From NCBI GenBank assembly GCA_016795385.1, contig JAEUHI010000011.1, positions 101,922 to 165,921 on the forward strand: a DNA stretch of 64,000 nt. Direction: 5' to 3'. Below the pieces are notes generated by a model, which made no database searches, was not told the origin of the DNA, and saw only the letters and a list, made by a program, of their open reading frames with translations. The translations under genes were made by a program, and so were the position numbers. How positions within the stretch are numbered: the first letter of the stretch is position 1; each line of letters opens with the position of its first letter. The DNA comes from Verrucomicrobiales bacterium. GTDB lineage: Bacteria > Verrucomicrobiota > Verrucomicrobiia > Verrucomicrobiales > DEV007. Of the stretch, positions 17,457-25,960 are shown in pieces.

Positions 17457-18239
17457 ATGAAACTCTCTGGTAAAATCGCTCTCGTCACCGGGGCCGGACG
17501 CGGCATCGGGAAAGGTTGTGCCCTCGCCCTCGCGGAGGCCGGGGCCGACGTGATCCTCAACGACCGTCCCGGCAGTCCGGACCTCCAGACCGCGGCGGAG
17601 GAAATCCGCGCCCTCGGTCGGAAGGTATGGGCGGTGGAGTCGGATATCTTTTCGCGGCATGGATGTGAAAGCCTCTTCGCCACCGCGCTCGAGCAAGCAG
17701 ACCGGATCGACATCCTTGTCAGCAATCCTGCTTTCAGCCGTCGCGGCGATTTTCTCGATTACGATCCCGACCTCTTCGAAAAAACGCTCCAAGGCACCCT
17801 CACGAGCGGCTTCCACCTCAGCCAACTCGCAGGAAGGCATTTCGCGGAGCGCGGTGGCGGCGGCAAGATCGTTTACATTTCCTCGGTCCACGGCACCCTC
17901 CCCTTCCCCCGGGCGGCGGCCTACAATGCGGCCAAGGCGGGACTCGAGCACCTCATGCGCACCGTCGCCGGGGAATTGATCGGGCTGCGCGTGAACGTGA
18001 ACGCGATCGCCCCCGGCTGGATCGATACGCCCGGTGAACGCGAGGTGTTTTCCGGACAGGTGATCGACGAGGCGGGCAAGGAGATCCCGTGGGGACGCCT
18101 CGGACTGCCCGCCGACATCGGCAAAGCGGCGGTGTTTCTTTGCTCGGATGACGCGGACTACATCACCGCCGAGGTGCTGACGGTCGATGGCGGCATCCGT
18201 TTGAAGGGATTTTTGAATCACCAGCCGCCCAAGACCTGA
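17457..18239 (+). CDS. Short-chain dehydrogenase/reductase (SDR)
   Basis: The protein has 260 residues. TGAGRGIGKG (11-20) is the NAD(P)-binding TGxxxGxG motif. The catalytic set is Ser142/143 in YISSVHG, Tyr156 and Lys160 in YNAAK. The usual NNAG reads SNPAF. LTVDGGIRL near the C-terminus is typical of classical SDRs such as 3-oxoacyl or sugar-alcohol dehydrogenases. A strong Shine-Dalgarno (GGAGGTGA) lies 5 bases before the ATG. It is followed by a GntR regulator and a type I dehydroquinase on the same strand, which suggests a small catabolic unit for a hydroxylated ring or sugar substrate. Confidence 0.88.
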   Translation: MKLSGKIALVTGAGRGIGKGCALALAEAGADVILNDRPGSPDLQTAAEEIRALGRKVWAVESDIFSRHGCESLFATALEQADRIDILVSNPAFSRRGDFLDYDPDLFEKTLQGTLTSGFHLSQLAGRHFAERGGGGKIVYISSVHGTLPFPRAAAYNAAKAGLEHLMRTVAGELIGLRVNVNAIAPGWIDTPGEREVFSGQVIDEAGKEIPWGRLGLPADIGKAAVFLCSDDADYITAEVLTVDGGIRLKGFLNHQPPKT

Positions 18240-18351
18240 GTCCTCTCCGGGAAAATTGAGATTGCACGGACTCGTGGCGGGTTTTTACTGCCCCGCTGCG
18301 GAGCGGTAGCCGCTCGGGAGCGTATCCTGCATATCCTTCATTCTCCTGTCG

Positions 18352-19035
18352 ATGACCTCCTCCCCCACCTCCACCACGGCCCGATCGGGCGGCAAACGCT
18401 TGGTCGTGCGAGGGCTCCTGGCAGGACTCTTGCGCGGCGAATGGGAGGGCGGAGCACGCCTCACCGAGGCGGAGGCGGTGGCTCGCTTCGGAGTGAGCCG
18501 CACTCCGGTCCGGGAGGCCCTGTTGGAACTGCAGGGGCTGGGATTTGTGGAATTGCGCCGGAATTGCGGGGCGATTTTCCTGCCCTTTGGTCCCGAGGAA
18601 CTTCGCGAGGTCTACGCGGTGCGTTGTTTGCTCGAGGCTGAGGCGACACGCCTCGCCGCCGGGAAAATCAGTCCGGAGACGCTCGATTCCTTGCTGGCGG
18701 TCTTCACGGGGATCCGCGAGTCCGGCGGAGTCGATCCCGATTGGCAGCACGATCGTACCCTCCACCGCGTCATTGCCGAAGCGTCGGGCAATCGCCGACT
18801 CTACGCCGAGATCGCCCGGTATGGCGACGTCGTGCAGACGGTGCGTGAAATCGTGGGCGGACAGGACTACGGGATCCACGAAACAACGGCCGACGAGCAC
18901 CTCGACATCCTCGCCGCCCTCGCCCGCTTCGACGCGGAGCGCGCCGCCGAAGCGATGCGGAAACACCTCGCCCAGGCCTCGGACTCCGCCGCCGAGGCGG
19001 TGGGGCGGATGCGCTCGATGCGAGCGCGGGATTGA
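18352..19035 (+). CDS. GntR-family (FCD) transcriptional regulator
   Basis: The protein has 227 residues. The N-terminal winged helix-turn-helix reads LTEAEAVARFGVSRTPVREALLELQGLGFVEL (about 37-67), the GntR signature. An all-helical FCD domain follows with a VxxxRxxLE start (VYAVRCLLEAEA), a conserved metal-site Asp/His pattern (DRTLHRVI) and HLDILAAL. FCD regulators bind a small acid and usually control the adjacent operon, so the SDR and dehydroquinase genes are the likely targets. A small hairpin (CCGCT-GCGG-AGCGG, about 18288-18307) precedes the gene. Confidence 0.9.
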   Translation: MTSSPTSTTARSGGKRLVVRGLLAGLLRGEWEGGARLTEAEAVARFGVSRTPVREALLELQGLGFVELRRNCGAIFLPFGPEELREVYAVRCLLEAEATRLAAGKISPETLDSLLAVFTGIRESGGVDPDWQHDRTLHRVIAEASGNRRLYAEIARYGDVVQTVREIVGGQDYGIHETTADEHLDILAALARFDAERAAEAMRKHLAQASDSAAEAVGRMRSMRARD

Positions 19036-19065
19036 TTTTCTGCCGATCCGGCCTTTCCCTGTGTC

Positions 19066-19752
19066 GTGCACCCCGATCTTTCCAGCCCCCGCGTCGTCGC
19101 GACGGTGACGCAAGCCGACGACCTCTCCTACCTCGCCCATGGCGGAGATCCCACCTGCGAAGTGCTGGAGTATCGTCTCGACAATCTCCTCCCGCACGAG
19201 GACGAGGCGGCTCTCGTCATGGCAGCCTCGCCGCGTCCGGTGTTGCTGACGGTGCGTGCGCCGATCGAGGGCGGTCATGGACAGCTCGACGCGCCAGGAC
19301 GCCTGGCGATCTACCGGCGGCACCTCGCGAAAGCCACGCTCGTCGATACGGAAATCGGCTCGCTCGCACTGCCGGAGTTTTCGGGATTCGCCGACGAGGT
19401 TCACGCCGCGGGCGGACGACTCGTGGCCTCGTTCCATGATTTCCAGGGATTCCCCGGCCGCGAAACGATCGCCGATCACCTCGCCGAAGCCTACGCCCGC
19501 GGAGCCGACATCGCGAAAGTGGCCGTGGTGGTGACGGAAATGAACGAGCTCTTCGACCTTGTCTCGCTCGTGGGTTATCACCGCGCCAAAGGCCGCTTCA
19601 TTTCCGCGATGGGCATGGGGGCGCTGGGGAAACTCTCGCGCCTCGTCCTCGCCAAAGCCGGCTCGTGCCTGAACTACGGTTATCTCCGTGTCCCGAACGC
19701 ACCCGGCCAGTGGGAAGCGGCGGAATTGGGCGCTTTGTTAGGACGAATTTGA
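19066..19752 (+). CDS. aroD: Type I 3-dehydroquinate dehydratase
   Basis: The product has 228 residues and starts with GTG. It contains EYRLD (Glu35, Arg37), SFHDF (His124) and ADIAKVAV, whose Lys151 would form the Schiff base. These are the class I dehydroquinase active-site residues. The enzyme converts 3-dehydroquinate to 3-dehydroshikimate in the shikimate pathway or in quinate breakdown. It lies 30 bases after the GntR regulator. This fits either a regulated catabolic role or a transplanted biosynthetic gene, since no other aro gene is nearby. Confidence 0.88.
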   Translation: MHPDLSSPRVVATVTQADDLSYLAHGGDPTCEVLEYRLDNLLPHEDEAALVMAASPRPVLLTVRAPIEGGHGQLDAPGRLAIYRRHLAKATLVDTEIGSLALPEFSGFADEVHAAGGRLVASFHDFQGFPGRETIADHLAEAYARGADIAKVAVVVTEMNELFDLVSLVGYHRAKGRFISAMGMGALGKLSRLVLAKAGSCLNYGYLRVPNAPGQWEAAELGALLGRI

Positions 19753-19779
19753 CGCTCGCCCCCCTCTCGGGAGGAGAGA

Positions 19780-19804
19780 CCTTTTACCTTTTACCTTTTA
19801 CCTT
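19780..19804. repeat. CCTTTTA heptamer tandem repeat (3.5 copies)
   Basis: Three full CCTTTTA units and a CCTT stub follow the dehydroquinase stop. A hairpin (AGCGGCC-GCA-GGCCGCT, 19816-19832) sits beside it and touches the HAD gene's stop codon. The hairpin lacks a T-run on either strand. Together they fill the convergent 79-base gap. Confidence 0.7.
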
Positions 19805-19831
19805 CCCACCTTTACAGCGGCCGCAGGCCGC

Positions 19832-20710
19832 TCAATGCGTGGGCGCGGCGACCGTGTTGTCCATGATCTCACGTCGCCGGGTCTCGACGATGCGCGAGGC
19901 GATCTCGAGAATGGTTTCCTCGAGGATGAGACGGAGGTGGCTGCCGGCCCGGTAATCCGCGGGAGCGATGTGTTTGATCCGGCCCGCCACACCGGAAAGC
20001 TGGAAGGCCTTGCGGAAGCTGATGCGGGTTTTGTCGTTCGGATTGTAGACGGCGATGCTGTGGCCGCCGAAGCGTTTCATCACCGTGAAGCAGGGCACGT
20101 CGGTGGGTCCGTCGCCGAGGTAGATCATGTTCGGAAACGGAATCGGCCGGAGATGATCGGGCATGTGATCGTTCACATCCTCGGAGGGATCGAGCATGCC
20201 CTTGTTGATCCGGAAGAGATACTGCGTCTTCGCCGTGTGCGAGATGACGCGGCGCGGGAAGGAGATGCGCCCCGCGCTGTTCTCCGCGAACTCGCAGCCG
20301 AAGATCTCCTTGATGTGGGGCCGCAGACGGCTGCCCTGGATGAGGGCCTTGATCCCGCTCGAGACGATGTAGTGTTCGATCTTCACTCCCATGGCGCGCT
20401 GCTCGTCGCTGAGAATGCCATCGAGCTCGGTGAACATGTCGGGCAGACCGGGGAAGAACTGGAGCCCCTTGCCGAGCTCCTCGAGATCGGCGTTGCTCGG
20501 CCCATCCATCTCGAGGTAGTCGATCATCGCCTTGAGGTAGGCGAGTTCGCTCTCGAAGCCCTGCTCTTCCACGAGAACCTTGCAGCGTTTCCAGAACTCG
20601 GCGGGATTGATGCCGAATTTCGGAAAGAGCACCTCATCCTGCATGTAGGTGGGGCTGAGGGTCTGGTCGTAGTCGTAAACGATGCCGATGATGTTCTGCG
20701 GGGCGGCCAT
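19832..20710 (-). CDS. HAD-superfamily phosphatase-like hydrolase
   Basis: The product has 292 residues from ATG 20710. VYDYDQTLSP carries the HAD motif I DxD (Asp13, Asp15). IVSSG is motif II and IYLGDGPTDVPCF is motif IV (GDGxxD). A long helical cap lies between. This arrangement resembles phosphoserine-phosphatase-type or DUF-class HAD enzymes, with hydrolysis of a phosphomonoester through an aspartyl-phosphate. The substrate is unknown. A longer start at 20743 adds only 11 residues and was not preferred. Confidence 0.8.
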   Translation of the reverse strand: MAAPQNIIGIVYDYDQTLSPTYMQDEVLFPKFGINPAEFWKRCKVLVEEQGFESELAYLKAMIDYLEMDGPSNADLEELGKGLQFFPGLPDMFTELDGILSDEQRAMGVKIEHYIVSSGIKALIQGSRLRPHIKEIFGCEFAENSAGRISFPRRVISHTAKTQYLFRINKGMLDPSEDVNDHMPDHLRPIPFPNMIYLGDGPTDVPCFTVMKRFGGHSIAVYNPNDKTRISFRKAFQLSGVAGRIKHIAPADYRAGSHLRLILEETILEIASRIVETRRREIMDNTVAAPTH

Positions 20711-20797
20711 GATGCGGGAAAGGTTCCGTTTTCCGGCCCGCAAGGTAAGCTCCCCGGGGCGATGTGGAAACCGCTATCTTGGTGCGTTTGCAACCGT

Positions 20798-21688
20798 TCA
20801 CCTTTCCAGCGAGCGAAGCGCCGATTCGAGATCGGGATAACGCCATTCGAACCCAAACGCCTTCATCACCGAGGGTTCGACCCGCTGGCCATCGAGAAAG
20901 AGCCGCCCCATGCCGCCGGGGAGGCGCTTCAGGAGAAACGCCGGCACGGGAAACCAGGCCTTGCGACCGAGGACGCGGGCGTAGACGGAGGTGAATTCCC
21001 GGTTCGTCGCGGGATGCGGGGCCACGACATTCACGGCACCGTGGATCGAGGGATTCTCAACGCAGTCGGCGAAAATCCGCGCGACATCCTCGACGTGGAT
21101 CCACGACATCCATTGCCGCCCCGAGCCGAGGCGACCGCCGAGGCCGAGACGGAAAATCGGCCGCAGCTTTTTCAGGAATCCTCCATGCCCTAACACCAGA
21201 CCGATGCGGGGATTCACCACCCGCACGCCGAGTTTTGCAGCTTTGGCCGAAGCGGCCTCCCAGTCGCGGCAGACGCGCGCGAGAAATCCGAATCCCACGT
21301 CGGCATCCTCTTCCATCCATTCATCGGCACGATCTCCGTAATATCCGATGGCCGAGGCGGAGACGAACACACCGGGACGACGACTGCGGGTAATCGCGGC
21401 GATGGCCTCGACGAGATCCGAGGTCAGATCGACCCGGCTCTCGAGGATGCGGCGCTTGCGATCTTTCGTCCAGAGCGCCGAGATGGGTTCGCCGGCGAGG
21501 TGGATGAGGGCATCGAGATCGCCGAGATCCACTTCGCCCGCATCGGCGAGCGAGCGCATCTCATCCGCACCGTCCACGGAGCGGGCGGGATTCCGCGAAA
21601 AGGCGACCACGGACCAGCCGCGCCGCTTGCCTTCTCCGATGATGGCGGAGGCGAGAAAACCACTCGCTCCCGTGATGCCGACCTTCAT
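20798..21688 (-). CDS. TIGR01777 (YfcH-type) NAD-dependent epimerase family protein
   Basis: The product has 296 residues. The Rossmann start reads MKVGITGASGFLASAI. YYGDRADEWMEED is the active-site Tyr region, and a C-terminal DUF1731 segment has QRVEPSVMKAFGFEWRYPDLESAL. TIGR01777 proteins are SDR-extended enzymes of unsettled function, often linked to cell division or nucleotide-sugar metabolism. The gene is alone between the HAD hydrolase and the receiver/DHp gene on the same strand. Confidence 0.88.
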   Translation of the reverse strand: MKVGITGASGFLASAIIGEGKRRGWSVVAFSRNPARSVDGADEMRSLADAGEVDLGDLDALIHLAGEPISALWTKDRKRRILESRVDLTSDLVEAIAAITRSRRPGVFVSASAIGYYGDRADEWMEEDADVGFGFLARVCRDWEAASAKAAKLGVRVVNPRIGLVLGHGGFLKKLRPIFRLGLGGRLGSGRQWMSWIHVEDVARIFADCVENPSIHGAVNVVAPHPATNREFTSVYARVLGRKAWFPVPAFLLKRLPGGMGRLFLDGQRVEPSVMKAFGFEWRYPDLESALRSLER

Positions 21689-21772
21689 GGCCGAACCCTA
21701 GCCGCAACGCGGAAAAGGAAAAGGGAGTTTTGTCAGTGGTCGGCGGCACGAGGTGCCGTCGGTCTCCGGGCC

Positions 21773-22537
21773 TCACGCGTTGGCTTCAGCCTTCTGCAGA
21801 TCGAGGATGTCGACAAACTCCTTCGAGTTCCGGCGGAGACGGGTAAGCCCCTCCGTGGATTCGTAGGAGAGGCCGGATTCCATCAGGATCAACTCGGCGA
21901 ACCCCGTCACGGAGCCGATCATGTTGCGGAAGTCATGACGGAGTTCCTTGTCGTGTAGCGAAAAGTCCGTGACGCCATTCAGTTTCTTGCGGATCGCGAT
22001 GCCGGAATTTTCAATGTAGCCGAACAGCTCGGGACCGTCTTCCCCGTATTCCGTGACGCGGTGGCGAAGCGCGGCGGTGGTCTGCACCATGTCGCGGGCG
22101 AGTTCGCGAAGGCGGTTCAGCGAGGGGTCGCGCCCCACCACATCGATGATCTCCGCCTCCGCGGGGGCGGACAAGCGCTCGATCTCACGACGCAGGGCCT
22201 CGAGGATCTGGCGGCTGCTGTCGTGGGTCGGATAGACGGCGATAAACCCGGCGGCACGGGCTTTGTCGAAAAGCTGCTGGTTGGCGGTGGAGGCGAGACC
22301 GAGGAAAGGTACATTGGCGAGCGTGCCGATCCCGCGCACGGCCTGGACGGCGCTCCAGAGACCGAGTTCCGCCAGGTCGAGATCGACCACCATGAAGTCC
22401 GGAGAATGCTGGCGGCAGAATTCCACCATTTGGATCGGATTCCACACCACGGCGGTCTGAAAGCCCTCCTGACCAAGCGCTTGCTGGTAACGTTCTCCGG
22501 TCTGGCGTTCGCCGGCGACAATCAAAACTCTATTCAT
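21773..22537 (-). CDS. Pseudo-receiver / DHp-only signalling protein
   Basis: The protein has 254 residues. Residues 1-120 have a response-regulator fold (MNRVLIVAGE, FMVVDLDLAELG). The acidic pocket pair is replaced by Ala-Gly, and the conserved Lys-Pro at the end of strand 5 reads Tyr-Pro. Phosphotransfer at Asp52/54 is therefore doubtful. Residues about 140-250 form a helical segment with an H-box-like LRHDFRNMIGSVTGFAELI (His201), as in HisKA dimerisation domains, but no ATPase domain follows. It could be a phosphotransfer or scaffold protein. It is divergent from the cupredoxin gene across an AT-rich gap. Confidence 0.65.
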   Translation of the reverse strand: MNRVLIVAGERQTGERYQQALGQEGFQTAVVWNPIQMVEFCRQHSPDFMVVDLDLAELGLWSAVQAVRGIGTLANVPFLGLASTANQQLFDKARAAGFIAVYPTHDSSRQILEALRREIERLSAPAEAEIIDVVGRDPSLNRLRELARDMVQTTAALRHRVTEYGEDGPELFGYIENSGIAIRKKLNGVTDFSLHDKELRHDFRNMIGSVTGFAELILMESGLSYESTEGLTRLRRNSKEFVDILDLQKAEANA

Positions 22538-22733
22538 CGTGGGTGAGCTAAGTGCAATTAACCGCAAATAATCAAATTTCCATAAATTTACCGTTTTTTA
22601 AGGTTATTCCAAGCGATTTTTAAAAGTTTTTCAAATTTACTCCGAAAATCGCCCGTTGCGCCTTGCTGCCCGTATTTTACAGTGGCGCGGAACCCAACCC
22701 AACCACCACACTCCTCTCCATTCATCCCATACT

Positions 22734-23198
22734 ATGAAGCCGATTCTCAGCCTCCTCTGCACCGTCGCCGTCCTTGCCGGATCCCTCAGCGCACGTGCCC
22801 AAGATGTTTTCGAAATCACCCTCACCGCTGACAAGGTGCAGTTCCTCTACGACAAAAAGGAATTCACGGTGAAGCCCGGCCAGAAAGTGAAACTCACCCT
22901 CATCAATCCGGCGGACAGCGTGACCCGCCAGCCCCACAACCTCCTCCTCGTAAAGCCCGGTAAGAAGGACGTCGTGGGCATGGCCGCCAATGCCGGCATG
23001 GCCGATCCGGCCTTCCTCACCACCAAACAAGCGGTGCCGGAGTCTCCCGAAATCCTCCACCACACCAAACTGGTCCAGGCCGGAGAGCAGGATACGATCG
23101 AGTTCACCGCCCCCACCGAGGCCGGCGACTATCCCTACCTCTGTACCTATCCCGGCCACTGGGCGATCATGAACGGGATCATGAAGGTCGTCCCCTGA
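22734..23198 (+). CDS. Azurin/plastocyanin-like blue copper protein
   Basis: The product has 154 residues with a signal peptide ending near ARA-QD (22). The type 1 copper ligands are all present: His68 in RQPHNL, then Cys137, His142 and Met146 in the YLCTYPGHWAIM block. The spacing Cys-x4-His-x3-Met is that of azurin/auracyanin. It should shuttle electrons in the periplasm. It is a single transcription unit closed by the terminator at 23232-23266. The 196-base upstream gap is AT-rich and probably contains promoters for both divergent genes. Confidence 0.9.
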   Translation: MKPILSLLCTVAVLAGSLSARAQDVFEITLTADKVQFLYDKKEFTVKPGQKVKLTLINPADSVTRQPHNLLLVKPGKKDVVGMAANAGMADPAFLTTKQAVPESPEILHHTKLVQAGEQDTIEFTAPTEAGDYPYLCTYPGHWAIMNGIMKVVP

Positions 23199-23231
23199 TT
23201 TCCTGCGGCGGTTTTCGCCGAAACCCTCTCG

Positions 23232-23266
23232 AACCCGCTCCGGATCTCCATCCGGGCGGGTTTTTT
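23232..23266 (+). terminator. Rho-independent terminator of the cupredoxin gene
   Basis: AACCCGCTCCGGAT pairs with ATCCGGGCGGGTT around CTCC and runs into TTTTTT. It starts 34 bases after the stop codon. Confidence 0.85.
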
Positions 23267-23331
23267 CGTGCGGTCGTCCTCCCCGAATTGGTTTCCGCGG
23301 AAAAAAATTGCCCGGTTTTGAAAAATTAGTT

Positions 23332-23360
23332 TTGTAGTTTTCATATTTTTCATATATATT
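23332..23360 (+). promoter_or_regulatory. Sigma-70-like promoter, probably leaderless
   Basis: TTGTAG (23332-23337), a 17-base AT-rich spacer and TATATT (23355-23360) form a plausible -35/-10 pair. The -10 ends 13 bases before the ATG at 23374. Transcription would therefore begin within about seven bases of the start codon, which agrees with the missing Shine-Dalgarno sequence. Confidence 0.45.
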
Positions 23361-23373
23361 GACAATTACACTG

Positions 23374-23994
23374 ATGAAATCACGCATCCAGATAATCGAC
23401 GACAACGTTGCCCTGACGACGTTGTTGGCCAAGGCTCTGGCCAAGTTTGGCTACGAGCCGGTCGTCGAGAACAATCCCCTCCTCGCGGTGAACACGGTCC
23501 GCCATTACATGCCCGACCTCATTCTCCTCGACGTGATGATGCCCGAACGCGACGGCGGCCGTGTTCTCATGGATCTTCGCAACGACCTTTCTCTCCGTTA
23601 CATCCCGGTGGTCCTTCTCACCGCGATCGCCCGCGAAGCCCAGACGCTCGCCAACACCGGTGGCATCCAGAGCCTCGTCCTTTCCAAGCCCGTGCAACTC
23701 CAGGAGCTGCTCTCGGTCATCGACGGCCAGCTCCACGCGAGCATGTCCTTCAATCAATTGCAGGATTCCGGCGCTTTTGCACAGCCGCAGAAGTCCTCCC
23801 ATCTGCCGGCGCACAATGAACTCCCCGACTTTGATCAGGAAGTTCCCTGGGCGGGCGATGCCTTTGCCCCGGCCCGGGTCGTGACACCACCTTCGACGAT
23901 GTTCGGTGGATTTCCGACCCGCGAGCAAGCTCCCTCGTCTCCGAGTCCGTTCTCCTTCCCGGGAAGAAACGACGAAGGCTCGTTGCCGGGCTGA
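23374..23994 (+). CDS. Single-domain response regulator with unstructured tail
   Basis: The protein has 206 residues. Residues 1-122 are a receiver domain with the Asp9/Asp10 pocket, phospho-acceptor Asp53 in LLDVMMP, and Lys106 in LSKP, so phosphorylation should work. The Pro/Ser/Phe-rich tail (about 125-206) has no recognisable DNA-binding domain. Output is probably by protein contact, as in CheY-like regulators. No histidine kinase is adjacent. The nearest signalling gene is the pseudo-receiver/DHp protein at 21773. A TTG start 15 bases upstream is possible but would place translation inside the predicted -10. Confidence 0.82.
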   Translation: MKSRIQIIDDNVALTTLLAKALAKFGYEPVVENNPLLAVNTVRHYMPDLILLDVMMPERDGGRVLMDLRNDLSLRYIPVVLLTAIAREAQTLANTGGIQSLVLSKPVQLQELLSVIDGQLHASMSFNQLQDSGAFAQPQKSSHLPAHNELPDFDQEVPWAGDAFAPARVVTPPSTMFGGFPTREQAPSSPSPFSFPGRNDEGSLPG

Positions 23995-23997
23995 CGA

Positions 23998-25185
23998 TCA
24001 GCGCAGGCCGTGCTTTTCAAACTCGGCGAGACACCAGCCGTATTCGGCGGTCAATTGATCGACGACGTCCCGCGCCCGCAGCGCCGGCGGCAGCACCTCC
24101 CACGTGTAGGTCTCGAACTCGAAGTGACGGCACCATCCCGGATCCGCCGCGTAGGCCCCGAGCAGGCCAGACAAGTGATCACGCGTATCGCCGAACCCCT
24201 CCTCGGGACTCGTGTGCAGCGGCACGTGGAAATGGACGCGCCACTCGTCTCCCGCCTCGTCCGGAGACGTTTCATTCCATGTGAGAGCATCGGGCAGATC
24301 CTTGAAGCGCCGCACCACGACGCCACCTTCGGCGACGAGCACCTGGTGGAAATAGACTCCCTCCTGGAATTGGCGGAGCCTGGAGAGTGCGGTCGGGTTG
24401 GGGCGCAGTTTGAGAGCGGAGCTGAGATGGATCTTGCTGATCCGGATCCCAGCCCCGCGCATCGCACCGATCGCGGCTCCCGGCTCCTCGTATTCGATGG
24501 CGAGGTGGCAGGTATCGTAGTTCACCCCCACATGACGGAGGATGAGATCGCGCTCGTCGCCGGAGGAGCCTTCCAGAAGCGAGCCAAAGAAATCCACTGT
24601 CTCCGCGCTGTTCTCAAAGAGCCCGAGCGGCTCGGGTTCAAGACCGAGGTGGAGATCACGACCGCTTTTCTCCCGGATCGACGCGATGTGATGGGCGCAT
24701 GAACGCAGATTCCGCCGGATCGCTTCGAGCTGTGCCGCCGAGGTCTCAGGCCGGATGAATTCCTTGAACGATCCCGGCAGGGTGCTGACGCTGGCCTCGA
24801 TGCCGGCGGGCGCGATTTCGTCGAGCAAGTCGAAAAGACGGTTCGTGTAGACCAGCCGCGCCTCCGTCGACCAGTCGGGAGCGAAGACCTGCTCCTTCAC
24901 CCGCGTGCCGTGAAAGGCACCGTAGGGAAAACCATTGATCGTGAAGACGTAGGAATTCGTCTTGTCGAGCCAGCGGCGGAAGGCGTCCCGCTCCTCACGT
25001 TTCGCGGCGAGTTCCTCAGCGGCCGCCGCACCGAGCCGCAGACCGATACCGTAGGGCTCGTCCGGCGCGACACGCAGACGCACCGCATTCGTGTGGGTGC
25101 GCAGGGCGGCGAACGTCTCGTCCCAGGTCTCCCCGCGATGGATGTTCGTGCAATAGCCGAGGTGGATACCGTGCTTCAGTCGCAT
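23998..25185 (-). CDS. EboE-like metabolite-traffic TIM-barrel protein
   Basis: The product has 395 residues. HLGYCTNIHRGETW near the start, then TINGFPYGAFHG, VKEQVFAPDW and VNYDTCHLAIEYEEP, match the xylose-isomerase-like EboE family. That family belongs to the ebo cluster implicated in exporting secondary-metabolite precursors. His/Glu/Asp residues of the barrel could bind a divalent metal. No eboA-D or eboF gene is in the window, so this copy is isolated or the cluster is elsewhere. It ends three bases from the convergent response-regulator stop. Confidence 0.7.
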   Translation of the reverse strand: MRLKHGIHLGYCTNIHRGETWDETFAALRTHTNAVRLRVAPDEPYGIGLRLGAAAAEELAAKREERDAFRRWLDKTNSYVFTINGFPYGAFHGTRVKEQVFAPDWSTEARLVYTNRLFDLLDEIAPAGIEASVSTLPGSFKEFIRPETSAAQLEAIRRNLRSCAHHIASIREKSGRDLHLGLEPEPLGLFENSAETVDFFGSLLEGSSGDERDLILRHVGVNYDTCHLAIEYEEPGAAIGAMRGAGIRISKIHLSSALKLRPNPTALSRLRQFQEGVYFHQVLVAEGGVVVRRFKDLPDALTWNETSPDEAGDEWRVHFHVPLHTSPEEGFGDTRDHLSGLLGAYAADPGWCRHFEFETYTWEVLPPALRARDVVDQLTAEYGWCLAEFEKHGLR

Positions 25186-25240
25186 CGCGGAAGGGAGCGC
25201 ATCCCCGCCGCTCTGGCAAGGGACGAAACGCCGGGAGGGC

Positions 25241-25846
25241 TCATCCGAAACGGTTCTCGATCACCACTTCGTCGTAAGCGAGTTGCCCCGGTTTCGGCCA
25301 AGGCGCCTGGGTGCCCTTCCCGATCGCCACCATGAAGCTGATGACGTGATCTCCGGGCAGACCGATGATCTTCCCGACCGCATCAAAGTCGAAGCCGTCC
25401 ATCGGACAGGAGTCGTAGCCGAGCTCCTTCGCCGCGAGCATCAAGGCCATCCCGGCAAGGCCACAACTGCGCATGCACTCGTCGCGCTGCGCCTGCTCGC
25501 AGCCCTCGTAATACCCGCCGATCGCCGGTACGAGAAAATCCCGCACCCCCTCGGGAGCGTCGCGCCAATAGCGGGCCGGATCTTTCTTCCACGCGTCCCG
25601 GTCCGCGCAGAGGATCACCAGCAGCGAGGCATCCGTGACCTGCGCTTGGTCCCACGCCACCGCCCGGATCTCCCGCCGCACCGCCGGATCGGTGACGAGG
25701 AGAAACCGCCAATGCTGGATGTTGAAGGCGGTCGGCGCCTGCATCGCCGCCGTGAGGAGCGTTTTCACCTCCTCGTCGGTGAGGCGATGCTCGGGATCGT
25801 AATGTTTGACGGCACGGCGGGCGTGGATGGCTTCCAGGGTATTCAT
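25241..25846 (-). CDS. Nitroreductase-family flavoprotein
   Basis: The product has 201 residues from ATG 25846. HARRAVKHYDP is the FMN-binding start, and MQAPTAFNIQHWRFLLVTD is typical of NfsB/dihydropteridine-reductase-like nitroreductases. CGLAGMALMLAAKELGYDSCPMDGFD supplies the later FMN/dimer region. It probably reduces quinones, nitro compounds or pteridines with NAD(P)H in the cytoplasm. The substrate cannot be assigned. It is followed 55 bases downstream by the eboE-like gene on the same strand. Confidence 0.85.
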   Translation of the reverse strand: MNTLEAIHARRAVKHYDPEHRLTDEEVKTLLTAAMQAPTAFNIQHWRFLLVTDPAVRREIRAVAWDQAQVTDASLLVILCADRDAWKKDPARYWRDAPEGVRDFLVPAIGGYYEGCEQAQRDECMRSCGLAGMALMLAAKELGYDSCPMDGFDFDAVGKIIGLPGDHVISFMVAIGKGTQAPWPKPGQLAYDEVVIENRFG

Positions 25847-25906
25847 GAGTGGGCGATGGCACGGTGATTTCCGGAAATCCTTACGTCCAGGAAGGAAAGT
25901 CGGTCT

Positions 25907-25960
25907 CACCGTTCACCGTTCACCGTTCACCGTTCACCGTTCACCGTTCACCGTTCACCG
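25907..25960. repeat. CACCGTT heptamer tandem array (7+ copies)
   Basis: Seven perfect CACCGTT units (25907-25955) are followed by a partial CACCG unit. The array covers the end of the peroxidase frame, whose stop falls inside the last copies. A change in copy number that is not a multiple of three would alter only the region beyond the stop. Its function is unknown, and slippage variation between strains is likely. Confidence 0.85.

Noticed and set aside
25907..25960. CRISPR-like array.
   Set aside because: The 7-base units have no spacers, so this is a simple tandem repeat.
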